A stretch of DNA of 64,000 bases. It comes from an uncultured Castellaniella sp. GTDB taxonomy: Bacteria > Pseudomonadota > Gammaproteobacteria > Burkholderiales > Burkholderiaceae_B. This document shows, one piece after another, positions 16,673-26,830 of this stretch. The stretch's first letter is position 1; every line of letters starts with the position of its first letter. The notes beneath the pieces are model-generated. The model was given only the letters and a program-made list of their open reading frames with translations, ran no database searches and had not been told where the DNA came from. The stretch lies in NCBI RefSeq assembly GCF_937988725.1, contig NZ_CALKHS010000010.1, positions 62,001 to 126,000 of the forward strand. Direction: 5' to 3'. The position numbers and the translations under genes are program-made.

Positions 16673-18124
16673 ATGAGCACAATTTCCCTGTTGATCGGAG
16701 GCCGGCGCCAGCCCGCCGGCCAGGGCGGGACGTTCGAGCGCCGCAATCCCCTGGATGGCCAGGTCGCCACGGTGGCGCCGGCCGCCAGCCCCGAGGATGC
16801 CCGGGCCGCCGTGCAGGCCGCCGCCGACGCCTTCGCCGCCTGGTCGCAGACGGGGCCCGGCCAGCGCCGCGCCTTGCTCAGCCGCGCGGCCGATGCGCTG
16901 GAGGCGCGCCAGGCGGATTTCGTCGCCGCCATGGCGGCCGAGACCGGCGCCTCGGGGCTGTGGGCGGAATTCAACGTGCACCTGGCGGCCGGCATGCTGC
17001 GCGAAGCCGCCGCGCTGACCTCGCAGATCGGCGGGGAGGTCATTCCCTCGGACGTGCCGGGCAACCTGGCCATGGGACAGCGGGTGCCGGCGGGCGTGGT
17101 CGTCGGCATGGCGCCCTGGAATGCGCCGGTCATCCTGGGAGTGCGGGCCGTGGCCGCGCCCCTGGCCTGCGGCAATACCGTGGTGCTCAAGGGCTCGGAG
17201 ATGTGCCCGGCCACGCACGGCCTGATCATCGAATCCCTGCAGGAAGCGGGCCTGCCGGACGGCGTGGTGAATTTCATCACCAACGCGCCGCAGGACGCCC
17301 CCGCCGTGGTCGAGGCCCTGGTGGCGCACCCGGCGACCCGGCGCGTGAACTTCACCGGATCGACCAAGGTCGGGCGCATCATCGCCGGCCTGTGCGCCCA
17401 GCATCTGAAGCCCGTCGTGCTGGAACTGGGCGGCAAGGCCCCCCTGATCGTGCTCGACGATGCCGACCTGGACTGCGCCGTCGGCGCCGCGGCCTTCGGC
17501 GCCTTCGCCAATTCCGGGCAGATCTGCATGTCCACCGAGCGCATCATCGTCGACGAGAAGATCGCCGACGCTTTCGTCCAGCGGCTGACCGCCAAGGTCA
17601 GCGGCCTGCCGGTGGGCGATCCGCGCCAGGGGCCGGTGGTGCTGGGGTCCGTCGTGGACATGTCCACCGTGCGGCGCTGCAACGCCATGATCGAGGATGC
17701 GCTGGACAAGGGCGCCCGGCTGCTGTGCGGAGGCAAGGCCGACGACACCCTGATGCCGGCCACCTTGCTGGATCACGTCACGCCGGCCATGCGCATTTAC
17801 GCAGAGGAAACCTTCGGGCCGGTCAAGGCCATCGTGCGCGTCCAGGGAGAGGACGCCGCCGTGGCCTGCGCCAACGACAGCGCCTACGGCCTGTCCGCCG
17901 CCGTGATCGGGGCCGACGTGGCCCGGGCCATGCGGGTGGCGGGGCGGGTGCAATCGGGCATCTGCCACGTCAACGGCCCGACCGTCCATGACGAGCCGCA
18001 GATGCCGTTTGGCGGCGTCAAGGACAGCGGCTACGGGCGCTTTGGCGGCCGGGCGGGGATCGAGGCCTTCACCGATCTGCGCTGGATCTCCGTCCAGACG
18101 ACGCCGCGCGTCTATCCCTTCTGA
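16673..18124 (+). CDS. Aromatic aldehyde dehydrogenase (benzaldehyde/vanillin/salicylaldehyde dehydrogenase-like)
   Basis: The 483-residue NAD(P)-dependent aldehyde dehydrogenase has its catalytic Cys at residue 285 (SGQICMSTER), the general base Glu251 (LELGGKAP) and the cofactor segment NFTGSTKVGR. The sequence pattern (MAPWNAPVILGVRAVAAPLA, then VNGPTVHDEPQMPFGG) is that of salicylaldehyde/vanillin dehydrogenases. With the upstream decarboxylase it would turn benzaldehyde into benzoate. A strong CAGGAGG site precedes the ATG. A stem-loop follows the gene before the TRAP transporter genes, which may lower readthrough. The exact ring substituent cannot be told. Confidence 0.88.
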   Translation: MSTISLLIGGRRQPAGQGGTFERRNPLDGQVATVAPAASPEDARAAVQAAADAFAAWSQTGPGQRRALLSRAADALEARQADFVAAMAAETGASGLWAEFNVHLAAGMLREAAALTSQIGGEVIPSDVPGNLAMGQRVPAGVVVGMAPWNAPVILGVRAVAAPLACGNTVVLKGSEMCPATHGLIIESLQEAGLPDGVVNFITNAPQDAPAVVEALVAHPATRRVNFTGSTKVGRIIAGLCAQHLKPVVLELGGKAPLIVLDDADLDCAVGAAAFGAFANSGQICMSTERIIVDEKIADAFVQRLTAKVSGLPVGDPRQGPVVLGSVVDMSTVRRCNAMIEDALDKGARLLCGGKADDTLMPATLLDHVTPAMRIYAEETFGPVKAIVRVQGEDAAVACANDSAYGLSAAVIGADVARAMRVAGRVQSGICHVNGPTVHDEPQMPFGGVKDSGYGRFGGRAGIEAFTDLRWISVQTTPRVYPF

Positions 18125-18136
18125 GGCCGGGCAGCG

Positions 18137-18170
18137 GCTGCGGGCCGGGCGCCGACGCCCGGTCTGCAGC
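18137..18170 (+). terminator. Stem-loop between aldehyde dehydrogenase and TRAP genes
   Basis: GCTGC (18137-18141) pairs with GCAGC (18166-18170) outside an inner stem CCGGGCG (18145-18151)/CGCCCGG (18156-18162) with loop CCGA. There is no T run, so it may be an attenuating or processing hairpin rather than a full terminator. Confidence 0.4.
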
Positions 18171-18215
18171 GATGCCCGCCGCTCGCATGCGCACAATAAT
18201 TCCACAGGAGACATC

Positions 18216-18779
18216 ATGCACACACCCTCGGTCGACGAGGCCCACGCCGCCGCAGCGCTGCATCCGGACCAGTTCGGGCCCTGGGGCCGCGCGCTGCTGA
18301 ATGCGTCCAAAGGCCTGGCGGCGCTGGGCGGCCTGGCCTTCGTGGCCCTGGTCGTCATGTCGCTGATTTCCATCGTCGGACGCAAGCTGGTCGCCATGCC
18401 GGTGCCGGGCGACATGGAAATCCTGATGATGGTGGCCGCGACCGCTTCGGCGACCTTCTTCGCCTATTGCCATCTGGAAGGCGGCGACGTCAAGGTCGAT
18501 TTCTTCACGGCGCGGGCCCGGCCTCAGACCATTCATCGGCTCGATGCGCTGGGATCCCTGCTGGTGGGCCTGTTCGGCGCGCTGATCGCCTGGCGCAGCG
18601 GGGTGGGGGCGCTGTCCCTGCGCGAGGCCGGGGAAACGTCCGCGATCCTGGGGTGGCCCGTGTGGCTGGCCCAGGCCGGCATGGTGCCGGGCTTCGCGCT
18701 GCTGGCCCTGGCGGGCCTGTACATGTGCGTCCAGCATCTGCGGGCCAGCCGGGGCGGGGCGCCGGAGGTCCTGCCATGA
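18216..18779 (+). CDS. dctQ: TRAP transporter small membrane subunit (DctQ family)
   Basis: The 187-residue small permease of a tripartite ATP-independent transporter has four hydrophobic segments after a hydrophilic 30-residue N-terminus. The DctQ pattern is seen in LISIVGRKLVAMPVPGDMEIL and AYCHLEGGDVKVDFFTARA. The ATG follows ACAGGAGACATC. Its stop overlaps the large-subunit start by four bases. With DctM and DctP it drives sodium-coupled uptake of an organic acid. The catabolic genes before it point to an aromatic 2-oxo acid such as benzoylformate, which is inference. Confidence 0.9.
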   Translation: MHTPSVDEAHAAAALHPDQFGPWGRALLNASKGLAALGGLAFVALVVMSLISIVGRKLVAMPVPGDMEILMMVAATASATFFAYCHLEGGDVKVDFFTARARPQTIHRLDALGSLLVGLFGALIAWRSGVGALSLREAGETSAILGWPVWLAQAGMVPGFALLALAGLYMCVQHLRASRGGAPEVLP

Positions 18780-20110
18780 GCGGCATCGGCATCGGCTTTC
18801 TCATGTTCGCCGTCCTGCTGGTCCTGATGGTCATCCGGATTCCGATCGGCATTTCGATGTTCATCGCGGGGGCCGGCGGCTACGTCTATCTGACCGGGGG
18901 CAATTGGGCGCCGCTGATGGCGTCGCTGAAGAATCTGGCGTACGCCCGGCTGTCCAATTACGACCTGGTGGTGATTCCGCTGTTTCTGCTGATGGGGCAG
19001 TTCGCCACGCACGGTGGCCTGAGCCGCAGCCTGTTCCGTTTCGTCAGCGCCTTCATCGGCCATCGGCGCGGCGGGGTCGCCATGGCGGCGGTGGGCGCCT
19101 GCGCTGGCTTCGGCGCCATCTGCGGCTCCTCGCTGGCGACGGCGGCGACCATGGGCCAGGTGGTGCTGCCGGAGCTGCGCCGCTATGGCTACGCGGGCAG
19201 CCTGGCCACCGGCGCCCTGGCGGCGGGCGGCACGCTGGGCATCATGATTCCGCCCTCCGTGCCCTTGATCATCTACGCCATCCTGACCCAGGAATCCATC
19301 GGCAAGCTCTTCATGGCGGCCGTCATTCCGGGCCTGCTGGCCATGATCGGCTACATGATCGTCATCCAGCTCATCGTGCGCTGGAAGCCGGACATGGGTC
19401 CCGCGGGCGCCCGGGCGCCATGGCCGGACCGCATCAAGGCCCTGATCCAGGTCGGGCCCGTGCTGGCCGTGTTCTTCATCGTCATCGTGGGAATCTACGC
19501 CGGCTGGGCCACGCCGACCGAAGCCGCCGCCATCGGCGCGGCGGCCTGCGGGATCATCGCCGTGGTGTCGGGCGGCCTGCGCTGGAAGGGCCTGCTGGGA
19601 AGCGCCCTGGGCACGGCGCAGGCCACGGCCATGATCTATCTGGTGCTGCTGGGCGCCGACATGCTCAACGTGTCCCTGGCCCTGTCGCAGATGCCGGCGG
19701 AACTCGCGTCCTGGGTGCAGCACAGCGGCCTGTCGCCTTTCCTGGTGATCGTCTCCATCCTGCTGGTCTACATCTTCCTGGGCTGCGTCATGGATTCGCT
19801 GGCGATGATCCTGCTGACGATTCCGATCTTCTATCCCATGGTGATGGGGCTGGATTTCTACGGCATGAGCCATGACGACAAGTCGATCTGGTTCGGCATC
19901 CTGGCCCTGATGGTGGTGGAGATCGGCCTGGTCCACCCCCCCGTGGGCATGAACGTCTACATCATCAACCGCATGGCCAGGGACGTGCCCCTGACCGACA
20001 CCTTCAAGGGCGTCGTGCCCTTCCTGGCCTCGGACTTCATCCGCATCGCCGCCCTCGTGCTGTTTCCCGGCATTTCCCTGGTGCTGGTCCGAACGTTCGG
20101 GGCGCTCTGA
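18776..20110 (+). CDS. dctM: TRAP transporter large membrane subunit (DctM family)
   Basis: This 444-residue permease has about twelve hydrophobic segments. DctM marks are IPLFLLMGQFA, the conserved GFGAICGSSLATAATMG and GTLGIMIPPSVPLIIYAI, and in the second half GCVMDSLAMILLTIPIFYP with VHPPVGMNVYIIN. These repeat-related loops form the substrate and sodium sites. The start overlaps dctQ. After its stop, 54 bases including a small AAGGG-AAA-CCCTT hairpin precede the binding-protein gene, which could set a different expression level for the latter. Confidence 0.93.
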   Translation: MSGIGIGFLMFAVLLVLMVIRIPIGISMFIAGAGGYVYLTGGNWAPLMASLKNLAYARLSNYDLVVIPLFLLMGQFATHGGLSRSLFRFVSAFIGHRRGGVAMAAVGACAGFGAICGSSLATAATMGQVVLPELRRYGYAGSLATGALAAGGTLGIMIPPSVPLIIYAILTQESIGKLFMAAVIPGLLAMIGYMIVIQLIVRWKPDMGPAGARAPWPDRIKALIQVGPVLAVFFIVIVGIYAGWATPTEAAAIGAAACGIIAVVSGGLRWKGLLGSALGTAQATAMIYLVLLGADMLNVSLALSQMPAELASWVQHSGLSPFLVIVSILLVYIFLGCVMDSLAMILLTIPIFYPMVMGLDFYGMSHDDKSIWFGILALMVVEIGLVHPPVGMNVYIINRMARDVPLTDTFKGVVPFLASDFIRIAALVLFPGISLVLVRTFGAL

Positions 20111-20164
20111 CGATCAACGATTCAAAAAAAGGGAAACCCTTCCCATTCCCCAAGGAGACAAACC

Positions 20165-21220
20165 GTGAAAACCTCTTACCGCGCATTCTCCCGACGTCTG
20201 CTGGGCGGTGTGGCCGCCGGCCTGCTGCTGACCGCGGCCGCGCATGGCGAACAGATCGTCCTCAAGGTTCACCACTTCCTGCCGGCCACCTCCAATGCCC
20301 AGGTCAACATGATCCAGCCCTGGTGCAACAAGATCGCCAAGGAATCGCAGGATCGCATGGTGTGCCAGATCTATCCGGCCATGCAACTCGGCGGCACGCC
20401 GGCGCAGCTGTTCGATCAGGCCCGCGACGGCGTGGCGGACATCGTCTGGACCCTGCCCACCTATGCCGCAGGGCGCTTCACCAAGAGCGCGGTCTACGAA
20501 CTGCCCTGGCTGGTGCCCAATGCCGAGGCCGGCAGCCGAGCCCTGTGGGAATTCACGCAGAAGTACGCCCTGGACGAATACAAAGGCGTGCATCCGATCT
20601 TCATGCATACCCATGGCGGCACCTTGATGCACTTCGTCAGCAAGCAGCCCCGGACGCTGGCCGACATGAAGGGCCTGAAGATCCGTTCGGCCAACCGGGT
20701 CAACTCGCAGATGCTGGACGCCATCGGCGCGGTGCCGGTGCAGATGCCGCTGCCTGCGGTGCCCGATTCCCTGGCCAAGGGCGTGGTCGACGGGGCTGCC
20801 GTGCCGTGGGAAGGCGTTCCCGCGATCAAGCTCGATGAGATCTCCCGCTACCATCTGGATGTGCCCCAGGGCAAGCCGCGCATGGGCAATTCGATCTTCC
20901 TGTTTGGCATGAACCAGGCGCGCTACGACAGCCTGCCAGCCGATCTGAAGAAGATCATCGACGACAATAGCGGCGCCGACGTGTCGGCCTGGGCCGGGCG
21001 CACCGTGTTCGACGAACGGGAAGCCGAGTTCATGAAGACGTCGAAGGAAAACGGCAGCGTCTTCCACTACATGGATGAGGCCGAATATCAGAACTGGGTC
21101 GCGGCCACCCAGGGCGTGCGGGATCTCTGGATCCAGGCCGTGGACAAGAAGGGCGGCCAGGGAGCCGACCTGTATGCCGCCGCGCGCAATCTGATCAAGC
21201 AGTACGCGACGCGCCATTGA
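20165..21220 (+). CDS. dctP: TRAP transporter periplasmic binding protein (DctP family)
   Basis: The 351-residue DctP-type binding protein starts at GTG, with AAGGAGA seven bases before it. A signal peptide of about 28 residues ends in AAAHG. The mature protein begins EQIVLKVHHFLPATS. The conserved segment ADMKGLKIRSANRVNSQML holds the ligand-binding Arg expected for carboxylates. Further marks are VVDGAAVPWEGVP and the long C-terminal helix. It delivers the substrate to DctQM. Its gene is last in the cluster and meets benE head-on, with a GC hairpin between the stops. Confidence 0.92.
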   Translation: MKTSYRAFSRRLLGGVAAGLLLTAAAHGEQIVLKVHHFLPATSNAQVNMIQPWCNKIAKESQDRMVCQIYPAMQLGGTPAQLFDQARDGVADIVWTLPTYAAGRFTKSAVYELPWLVPNAEAGSRALWEFTQKYALDEYKGVHPIFMHTHGGTLMHFVSKQPRTLADMKGLKIRSANRVNSQMLDAIGAVPVQMPLPAVPDSLAKGVVDGAAVPWEGVPAIKLDEISRYHLDVPQGKPRMGNSIFLFGMNQARYDSLPADLKKIIDDNSGADVSAWAGRTVFDEREAEFMKTSKENGSVFHYMDEAEYQNWVAATQGVRDLWIQAVDKKGGQGADLYAAARNLIKQYATRH

Positions 21221-21224
21221 ACGG

Positions 21225-21239
21225 CCGCCCGGCGGGCGG
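21225..21239. terminator. Short GC hairpin between convergent dctP and benE
   Basis: CCGCCC at 21225-21230 pairs with GGGCGG at 21234-21239 over a three-base loop, four bases after the dctP stop. It could serve both strands. No T tract is present. Confidence 0.35.
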
Positions 21240-21268
21240 GGGGCCTGGTTCCCGTCCGTCGATCCGTA

Positions 21269-22483
21269 TCAGGCGCGCCGCCGCTGGACGGCGTGGCAGA
21301 TGATCCCCAGCACCAGGCCCCAGAAGGCGCTGCCGATGCCCAGCAGGCTCATGCCCGATGCCGTGGCCAGGAATGTCACCAGGGCGGCTTCCCGGCCTTC
21401 GGGGGCCTGCAGCGATTCGTGGATGCTGTTGCCCAGGGTGCCCAGCAGGGCCAGGCCGGCGATGGCGGCGACCAGCTCGTGCGGGAAGGCGGCGAACAGG
21501 GCGACGACGGTGGCCCCGAAAATGCCGGTCAGCAGGTAGAACACGCCGGCCCACACGGATGCCTTGTAGCGCTCCCGGGTGTCCGGGTCGGCGTCGGGGC
21601 TCATGCAGATGGCGGCCGTGATGGCGGCCAGGTTGTAGGCGAAGCCGCCGAACGGCGCCAGGACGATGCCGGTCAGGCCGGTCCAGGAAATCAGCGGGGA
21701 TGCCGGCACCCTGGCATAGCCATTGGCGCGCAGCACGGCCAGGCCCGGTATGTTCTGGGAAGTCATCGTCACGATGAAGAGCGGAATCGCCACGCCGATC
21801 AGGGCCGATGCGGAAAAGGCGGGGGCCATCCAGACCGGGTGGGCGGGGCTCCAGTCCAGCCCGCCCAGGGACAGATCGCCTTGCAGAAGCGCGCAGACGA
21901 TCCCCGCCAGCAGGGCCAGCGGCACGCTGTAGCGCGGCAGCAGGCGCCGCGCGGCGATGAAGGCCGCGAACATGGCGATGACCAGCGTCGGTTGCCCATG
22001 CATGGAGACGAACAGGTCCATGCCGAAACGCAGCAGGATGCCGGCCAGCATGGCCGATGCCAGGTGGCGCGGCACCCAGTCCATGATCTTCTGGAACCAG
22101 CCGGTCAGGCCGCACAGCGTGATCAGCAGGGAGCTGGCGATGAAGACCCCGATGGACTGGGCCAGGCCGATGTCGCCCAGGCTGGTGGCCAGCAGGGCGG
22201 CGCCCGGAGTGGACCATGCCGTGAGCACGGGCGCTCGCCAGGCCAGCGACATGCCGATGCAGGTGATGCCCATGCCGATGCCCAGCGCCCACATCCAGGA
22301 TGCCAGCTGCGCATCCTGCGCCCCGGCGGCGCTGGCCGCCTGGAAAACGATGGCCACCGAACTGGTGTAGCCCACCAGCACGGCGATGAAGCCCGAGGAA
22401 ATATGCGAAATCCGCAGCCAGCCGCCCAGTCCGCGCGGCGCGGGCCGGGCGGACAAGGAGGCCGGATCCGGAGGAGGGGTCAT
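21269..22483 (-). CDS. benE: Benzoate membrane transport protein, BenE family
   Basis: The 404-residue BenE-family proton/benzoate symporter has about twelve hydrophobic segments. Family features are SSGFIAVLVGYTSSVAIVFQAA near the N-terminus, MSLAWRAPVLTAWSTPGAALLA and the segment MTSQNIPGLAVLRANGY; FGGFAYNLAAITAAICMSPDA also fits. Its start overlaps the stop of the upstream EAL/HDOD gene (ATGA), so the two are one transcript with coupled translation. It may import benzoate, or export it as the end product of the neighbouring pathway. No benzoate dioxygenase genes lie in the window. Confidence 0.9.
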   Translation of the reverse strand: MTPPPDPASLSARPAPRGLGGWLRISHISSGFIAVLVGYTSSVAIVFQAASAAGAQDAQLASWMWALGIGMGITCIGMSLAWRAPVLTAWSTPGAALLATSLGDIGLAQSIGVFIASSLLITLCGLTGWFQKIMDWVPRHLASAMLAGILLRFGMDLFVSMHGQPTLVIAMFAAFIAARRLLPRYSVPLALLAGIVCALLQGDLSLGGLDWSPAHPVWMAPAFSASALIGVAIPLFIVTMTSQNIPGLAVLRANGYARVPASPLISWTGLTGIVLAPFGGFAYNLAAITAAICMSPDADPDTRERYKASVWAGVFYLLTGIFGATVVALFAAFPHELVAAIAGLALLGTLGNSIHESLQAPEGREAALVTFLATASGMSLLGIGSAFWGLVLGIICHAVQRRRA

Positions 22484-23760
22484 GGAGCGGCGCGGGTGAT
22501 GCCGTGCGCCCAGGTGAAGGCCTGCTGGACCAGGGGGCCGAGCTGCTCGGCCTGCACGTTCAGGGCCTGCAGCAGCGGCGCCGGGTCTTCGGCCGTGTCC
22601 CGGTCGGAAGGGAAGATCAATGTGGCCAACCGCAGATCGGCGCCCAGTTCGCCCTCGCGCCGCAGCAGGGCGTCGCGGATGGGGACGTCGACGCTGACCT
22701 GGGCCAGCAGTTCCTGCATGGTGCCGTTGAACAGCTGGTCCATGATGGACAGGATGCCGGTGGTGAAGGCGGCTTCCGCCCGGACGGACTGGTCGGGGTG
22801 GCGCAGCGTGGACAGGGCTTCCATCAGGTGGGCCCTGGCGCTGGCCTGGACCAGGATGGGGGACAGGTATCCGGCGGGCCGGCCCGCTTCCGTGTACATC
22901 AGGACCTGGATCCAGCGCTGCAGCTGCCGGCGGCCCAGCAGCATGATGGCCTGGCTCAGGGATTCGACTTCCTGGCTGAGCCCGTAGGCCGGCGTGTTGA
23001 CCATGTCCAGCAGCGTCTTGACCAGTTCGGCGTCCTGCTTCAGGCAGGATTCGATTTCAGGGGCTTCGCCTTCGCCCATGATCAGGGTGATCAGGCGCAG
23101 CAGGATCTTCTGGCGAGGTGTCAGCGAGGCGGCGGTCCGGTCCATGGGCCAGTGGCCCTGGAACACCGTGAAGCCCAGCAGCAGGAAATTGTCCAGGGTG
23201 GCCTTGTCGGGGGTGTTGACGGCCATCAGCATCCGGCCCGCCTGCTTGTGCTGGAAGCTCTGGCGGAAAATCTCGGCTTTGGTGCTGAGCGCGGGATCGA
23301 AGCCCACGGCGCGGACGAAGGGCAGCAGGGCCTCGCGTTCGGGCTTCGCCGCCAGGTCGCCGCGCAGGGAAAACTTCAGGCCGGCGTGGGCCAGCCCTTG
23401 CAGGGACTGGATCAGTTCCGGCGTGATTTCCAGGGATTCGGGGAATTCCAGATAGCAGCGGCTGCGCGGCAGCGTCAGCGTGAAGGCGTTATGCAGCAAT
23501 GCGGGAGTGGCGTCGACCCAATGCGGCGCGTAGGCCAGGAAGCTGCCGACGCCGTGTTCCCGGGCCGCCTGGATCAGGGCGGCGCCCGGATCCGCGTGGC
23601 CCGCTTCGGATTCGGTCCACAGGATGCGCAGCCGGTAGCCGCACAGACCGCGGTTCTGGTCCAGGATCGGTTCCCGACGGATCAGATAGGGGGGGACGGT
23701 GACAGGGGCCTCGTCCTCTTGAGCAGGGGGCTCCGACTCGGCCATCAGGGTGGTCTCCAT
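22480..23760 (-). CDS. Degenerate EAL-HDOD signalling protein (YuxH-like)
   Basis: The 426-residue cytoplasmic protein has an EAL-like domain (about 20-215) and an HDOD domain (about 225-420). The EAL part keeps LIRREPILDQNRGLCGYRL, but the E-A/L-L signature glutamate is missing (YRLRILW at that place), so phosphodiesterase activity is unlikely. The HDOD half shows LKQDAELVKTLLDMVNTPAYGL and AIMLLGRRQLQRWIQVLMY, typical of this regulatory fold. I chose the ATG at 23760 because AAGAGGAG precedes it; an open frame extends 37 residues upstream. It is coupled to benE, so it may affect transport or chemotactic behaviour. The direct role is unknown. Confidence 0.85.
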   Translation of the reverse strand: METTLMAESEPPAQEDEAPVTVPPYLIRREPILDQNRGLCGYRLRILWTESEAGHADPGAALIQAAREHGVGSFLAYAPHWVDATPALLHNAFTLTLPRSRCYLEFPESLEITPELIQSLQGLAHAGLKFSLRGDLAAKPEREALLPFVRAVGFDPALSTKAEIFRQSFQHKQAGRMLMAVNTPDKATLDNFLLLGFTVFQGHWPMDRTAASLTPRQKILLRLITLIMGEGEAPEIESCLKQDAELVKTLLDMVNTPAYGLSQEVESLSQAIMLLGRRQLQRWIQVLMYTEAGRPAGYLSPILVQASARAHLMEALSTLRHPDQSVRAEAAFTTGILSIMDQLFNGTMQELLAQVSVDVPIRDALLRREGELGADLRLATLIFPSDRDTAEDPAPLLQALNVQAEQLGPLVQQAFTWAHGITRAAP

Positions 23761-23848
23761 GGTTGCTCCTCTTGGGTGCGGGGGGTCGGATTTCAGATGA
23801 CTGCCCGGCCTTATTTCTTGGGTTATTGTGTGGGTGGCGCATGGCCTG

Positions 23849-23877
23849 TTGCGGCCCATGGCGCATGACATTATAGG
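23849..23877 (+). promoter_or_regulatory. Predicted sigma-70 promoter of the class V aminotransferase gene
   Basis: TTGCGG (23849-23854), a 17-base spacer and TATAGG (23872-23877) place the transcript start near 23884, about 33 bases before the ATG. Confidence 0.45.
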
Positions 23878-23916
23878 GAAGTCTACAATCGTAAGGTTCT
23901 TTAACTGGAGAAACCC

Positions 23917-25044
23917 ATGCCAGGATTGCTACCCCAGGTCGACCCGGACGGTCTGCTGGAATATTCCGTGGTCTACACCGACCGCGCCTTGAATCACATG
24001 TCGCAGTCGTTCCAGACGGTCATGCGTGATATTTCCCGCACTCTGAAAACCGTGTATGGCGCCCATTCCGCCATCGTGATCCCCGGCAGCGGCACGTTCG
24101 GCATGGAAGCCGTGGCCCGCCAGTTCGGCACCGGCAAGCGCTGCCTGGTGATCCGCAACGGCTGGTTCAGCTACCGCTGGACGCAGATCTTCGAGACCGG
24201 CGATATTCCGTCCGAATCCCGCGTGCTCAAGGCCCGTCCGGTCGAATCCGGCGCGCAGGCGCATTTCGCGCCGCCGCCGCTCGACGAGGTCATCGCGGCG
24301 GTTCGGGAATTCAAGCCCGACGTGGTCTTCGCGGCCCACGTGGAAACGGCCTCGGGCATCATGCTGCCCGACGACTACATCCGCCGGGTGGCGGATGCGG
24401 TGCACGCCGAAGGCGGCCTGTTCGTGCTGGACTGCATCGCGTCGGGCACGATCTGGGTGAACATGAAGGACGTGCACGTGGACGTGCTGATTTCGGCTCC
24501 GCAGAAAGGCTGGACTTCGTCGGCCTGCTGCGGCCTGGTCATGCTGGGCGAGACCGCCCGCCAGCGCATCGAATCCACGAACAGCACCAGCTTCGCCTGC
24601 GATCTGCGCAAATGGCTGGGCATCATGGAAGCCTACGAAAAGGGCGGCCATGCCTACTACACGACGCTGCCCACGGATTCCCTGATCGTGCTGCGCAACG
24701 TCATGGCGGAAACCGGCGCTTACGGCTACGACCGGGTCAAGGCCGAACAGCAGCAGCTGGGCGACGCCGTGCGCGCGCTGCTGCGCGAACGCGGTTTCAA
24801 GAGCGTGGCCGCGCCGGGCTTCGAGGCCCCGGGCGTGGTGGTCAGCTACACCACCGACGACGGCATCCAGTCCACGCGCAAATTCGCCGAGGCCGGCCTG
24901 CAGGCCGCCGCGGGCGTGCCCCTGGCCTGCGACGAACCGGCGGATTTCAAGACGTTCCGCATCGGCCTGTTCGGCCTGGACAAGCTGCACAACGTCGAGC
25001 GCACGGTCGGCACGCTGGCTCAGGCGCTGGACAAGATGCGGTAA
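23917..25044 (+). CDS. Class V pyridoxal-phosphate aminotransferase (alanine/serine-glyoxylate type)
   Basis: The 375-residue aminotransferase of the serine-pyruvate/alanine-glyoxylate group carries its PLP Lys at about residue 197 (LISAPQKGWTSS). The ring-binding Asp is in FVLDCIASG (172), and the phosphate-binding region is VIPGSGTFGMEAV (54-66). It would move an amino group from alanine or serine to glyoxylate or a similar 2-oxo acid. The ATG is preceded by ACTGGAG. It stands alone between a divergent signalling gene and a convergent ABC exporter. A 2-aminoethylphosphonate-type transaminase is an alternative, but no phosphonate genes are near. Confidence 0.87.
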   Translation: MPGLLPQVDPDGLLEYSVVYTDRALNHMSQSFQTVMRDISRTLKTVYGAHSAIVIPGSGTFGMEAVARQFGTGKRCLVIRNGWFSYRWTQIFETGDIPSESRVLKARPVESGAQAHFAPPPLDEVIAAVREFKPDVVFAAHVETASGIMLPDDYIRRVADAVHAEGGLFVLDCIASGTIWVNMKDVHVDVLISAPQKGWTSSACCGLVMLGETARQRIESTNSTSFACDLRKWLGIMEAYEKGGHAYYTTLPTDSLIVLRNVMAETGAYGYDRVKAEQQQLGDAVRALLRERGFKSVAAPGFEAPGVVVSYTTDDGIQSTRKFAEAGLQAAAGVPLACDEPADFKTFRIGLFGLDKLHNVERTVGTLAQALDKMR

Positions 25045-25051
25045 GCCGGTT

Positions 25052-25809
25052 TCAGGGACGCAGCCTGTAGCCTGTGCGGAAGATCCAGGCGACGACCGCC
25101 AGGCAGGCTGCCAGAAACAGGGACGTCATGCCCAGGCTGAGCCAGATGTTGACGTCGGCCAGCCCGAAGAAGCTCCAGCGAAAGCCGCTGACCAGGTACA
25201 CCACCGGGTTCAGCAGCGTGACCTGCTGCCAGAAGGGCGGCAGCATGTCGATGGAATAGAAGCTGCCCCCCAGGAAGGTCAGGGGCGTGACGATCAGCAG
25301 CGGCACGAACTGCAGCTTTTCGAAGTTGTCGGCCCAGATGCCGATGATGAAACCCAGCAGGCTGAAGGTGAAGGCCGTGAGCACCATGAAGGCCATCATC
25401 GCCCCCGGGTGATCGATGCGCAGCGGCACGAACAGCGTGGCCGTGGCCAGGATGATGACGCCCAGGATGATGGATTTCGTGGCCGCCGCCCCGACGTAGC
25501 CCAGCAGGATGTCCAGGTAGGACATGGGGGCGGAGAGGATCTCGTAGATGGTGCCGGTGAACTTCGGAAAATAGATGCCGAAGGCCGCGTTCGAGATGCT
25601 GTGGGTCAGCAGCGACAGCATGATGAGCCCGGGCACGATGAAGGCCCCGTAGCTGACGTCGCCCACCTGCTGGATGCGCGACCCGATGGCCGTGCCGAAC
25701 ACCACGAAGTACAGGGACGTCGAGATCACCGGCGCGATGATGCTCTGCATCAGGGTGCGCCGGGTGCGGGCCATCTCGAAACGATAGATGGCGTAGATGG
25801 CTGGCCAAT

Positions 25810-25813
<4 letters not shown>
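25052..25813 (-). CDS. ABC-2 type exporter permease
   Basis: The 253-residue membrane protein of the ABC-2 family has six hydrophobic segments. It starts MNWPAIYAIYRFEMARTRRT, with an amphipathic helix before the first segment, and includes the family loop NAAFGIYFPKFTGTIYEILSAP and the GGSFYSIDMLPPFW block before the last helices. Its ATG overlaps the stop of the ATPase gene (ATGA). The closest pattern is the NodJ/YadH-like permease of unknown-substrate or drug exporters. It ends seven bases from the convergent aminotransferase stop. Confidence 0.92.
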
Positions 25814-26775
<962 letters not shown>

Positions 26776-26830
26776 GGTGTGAAGGGATGCCGAAAACCCC
26801 TTAGCGTAACCCGGATGAACGGAGAAATCA

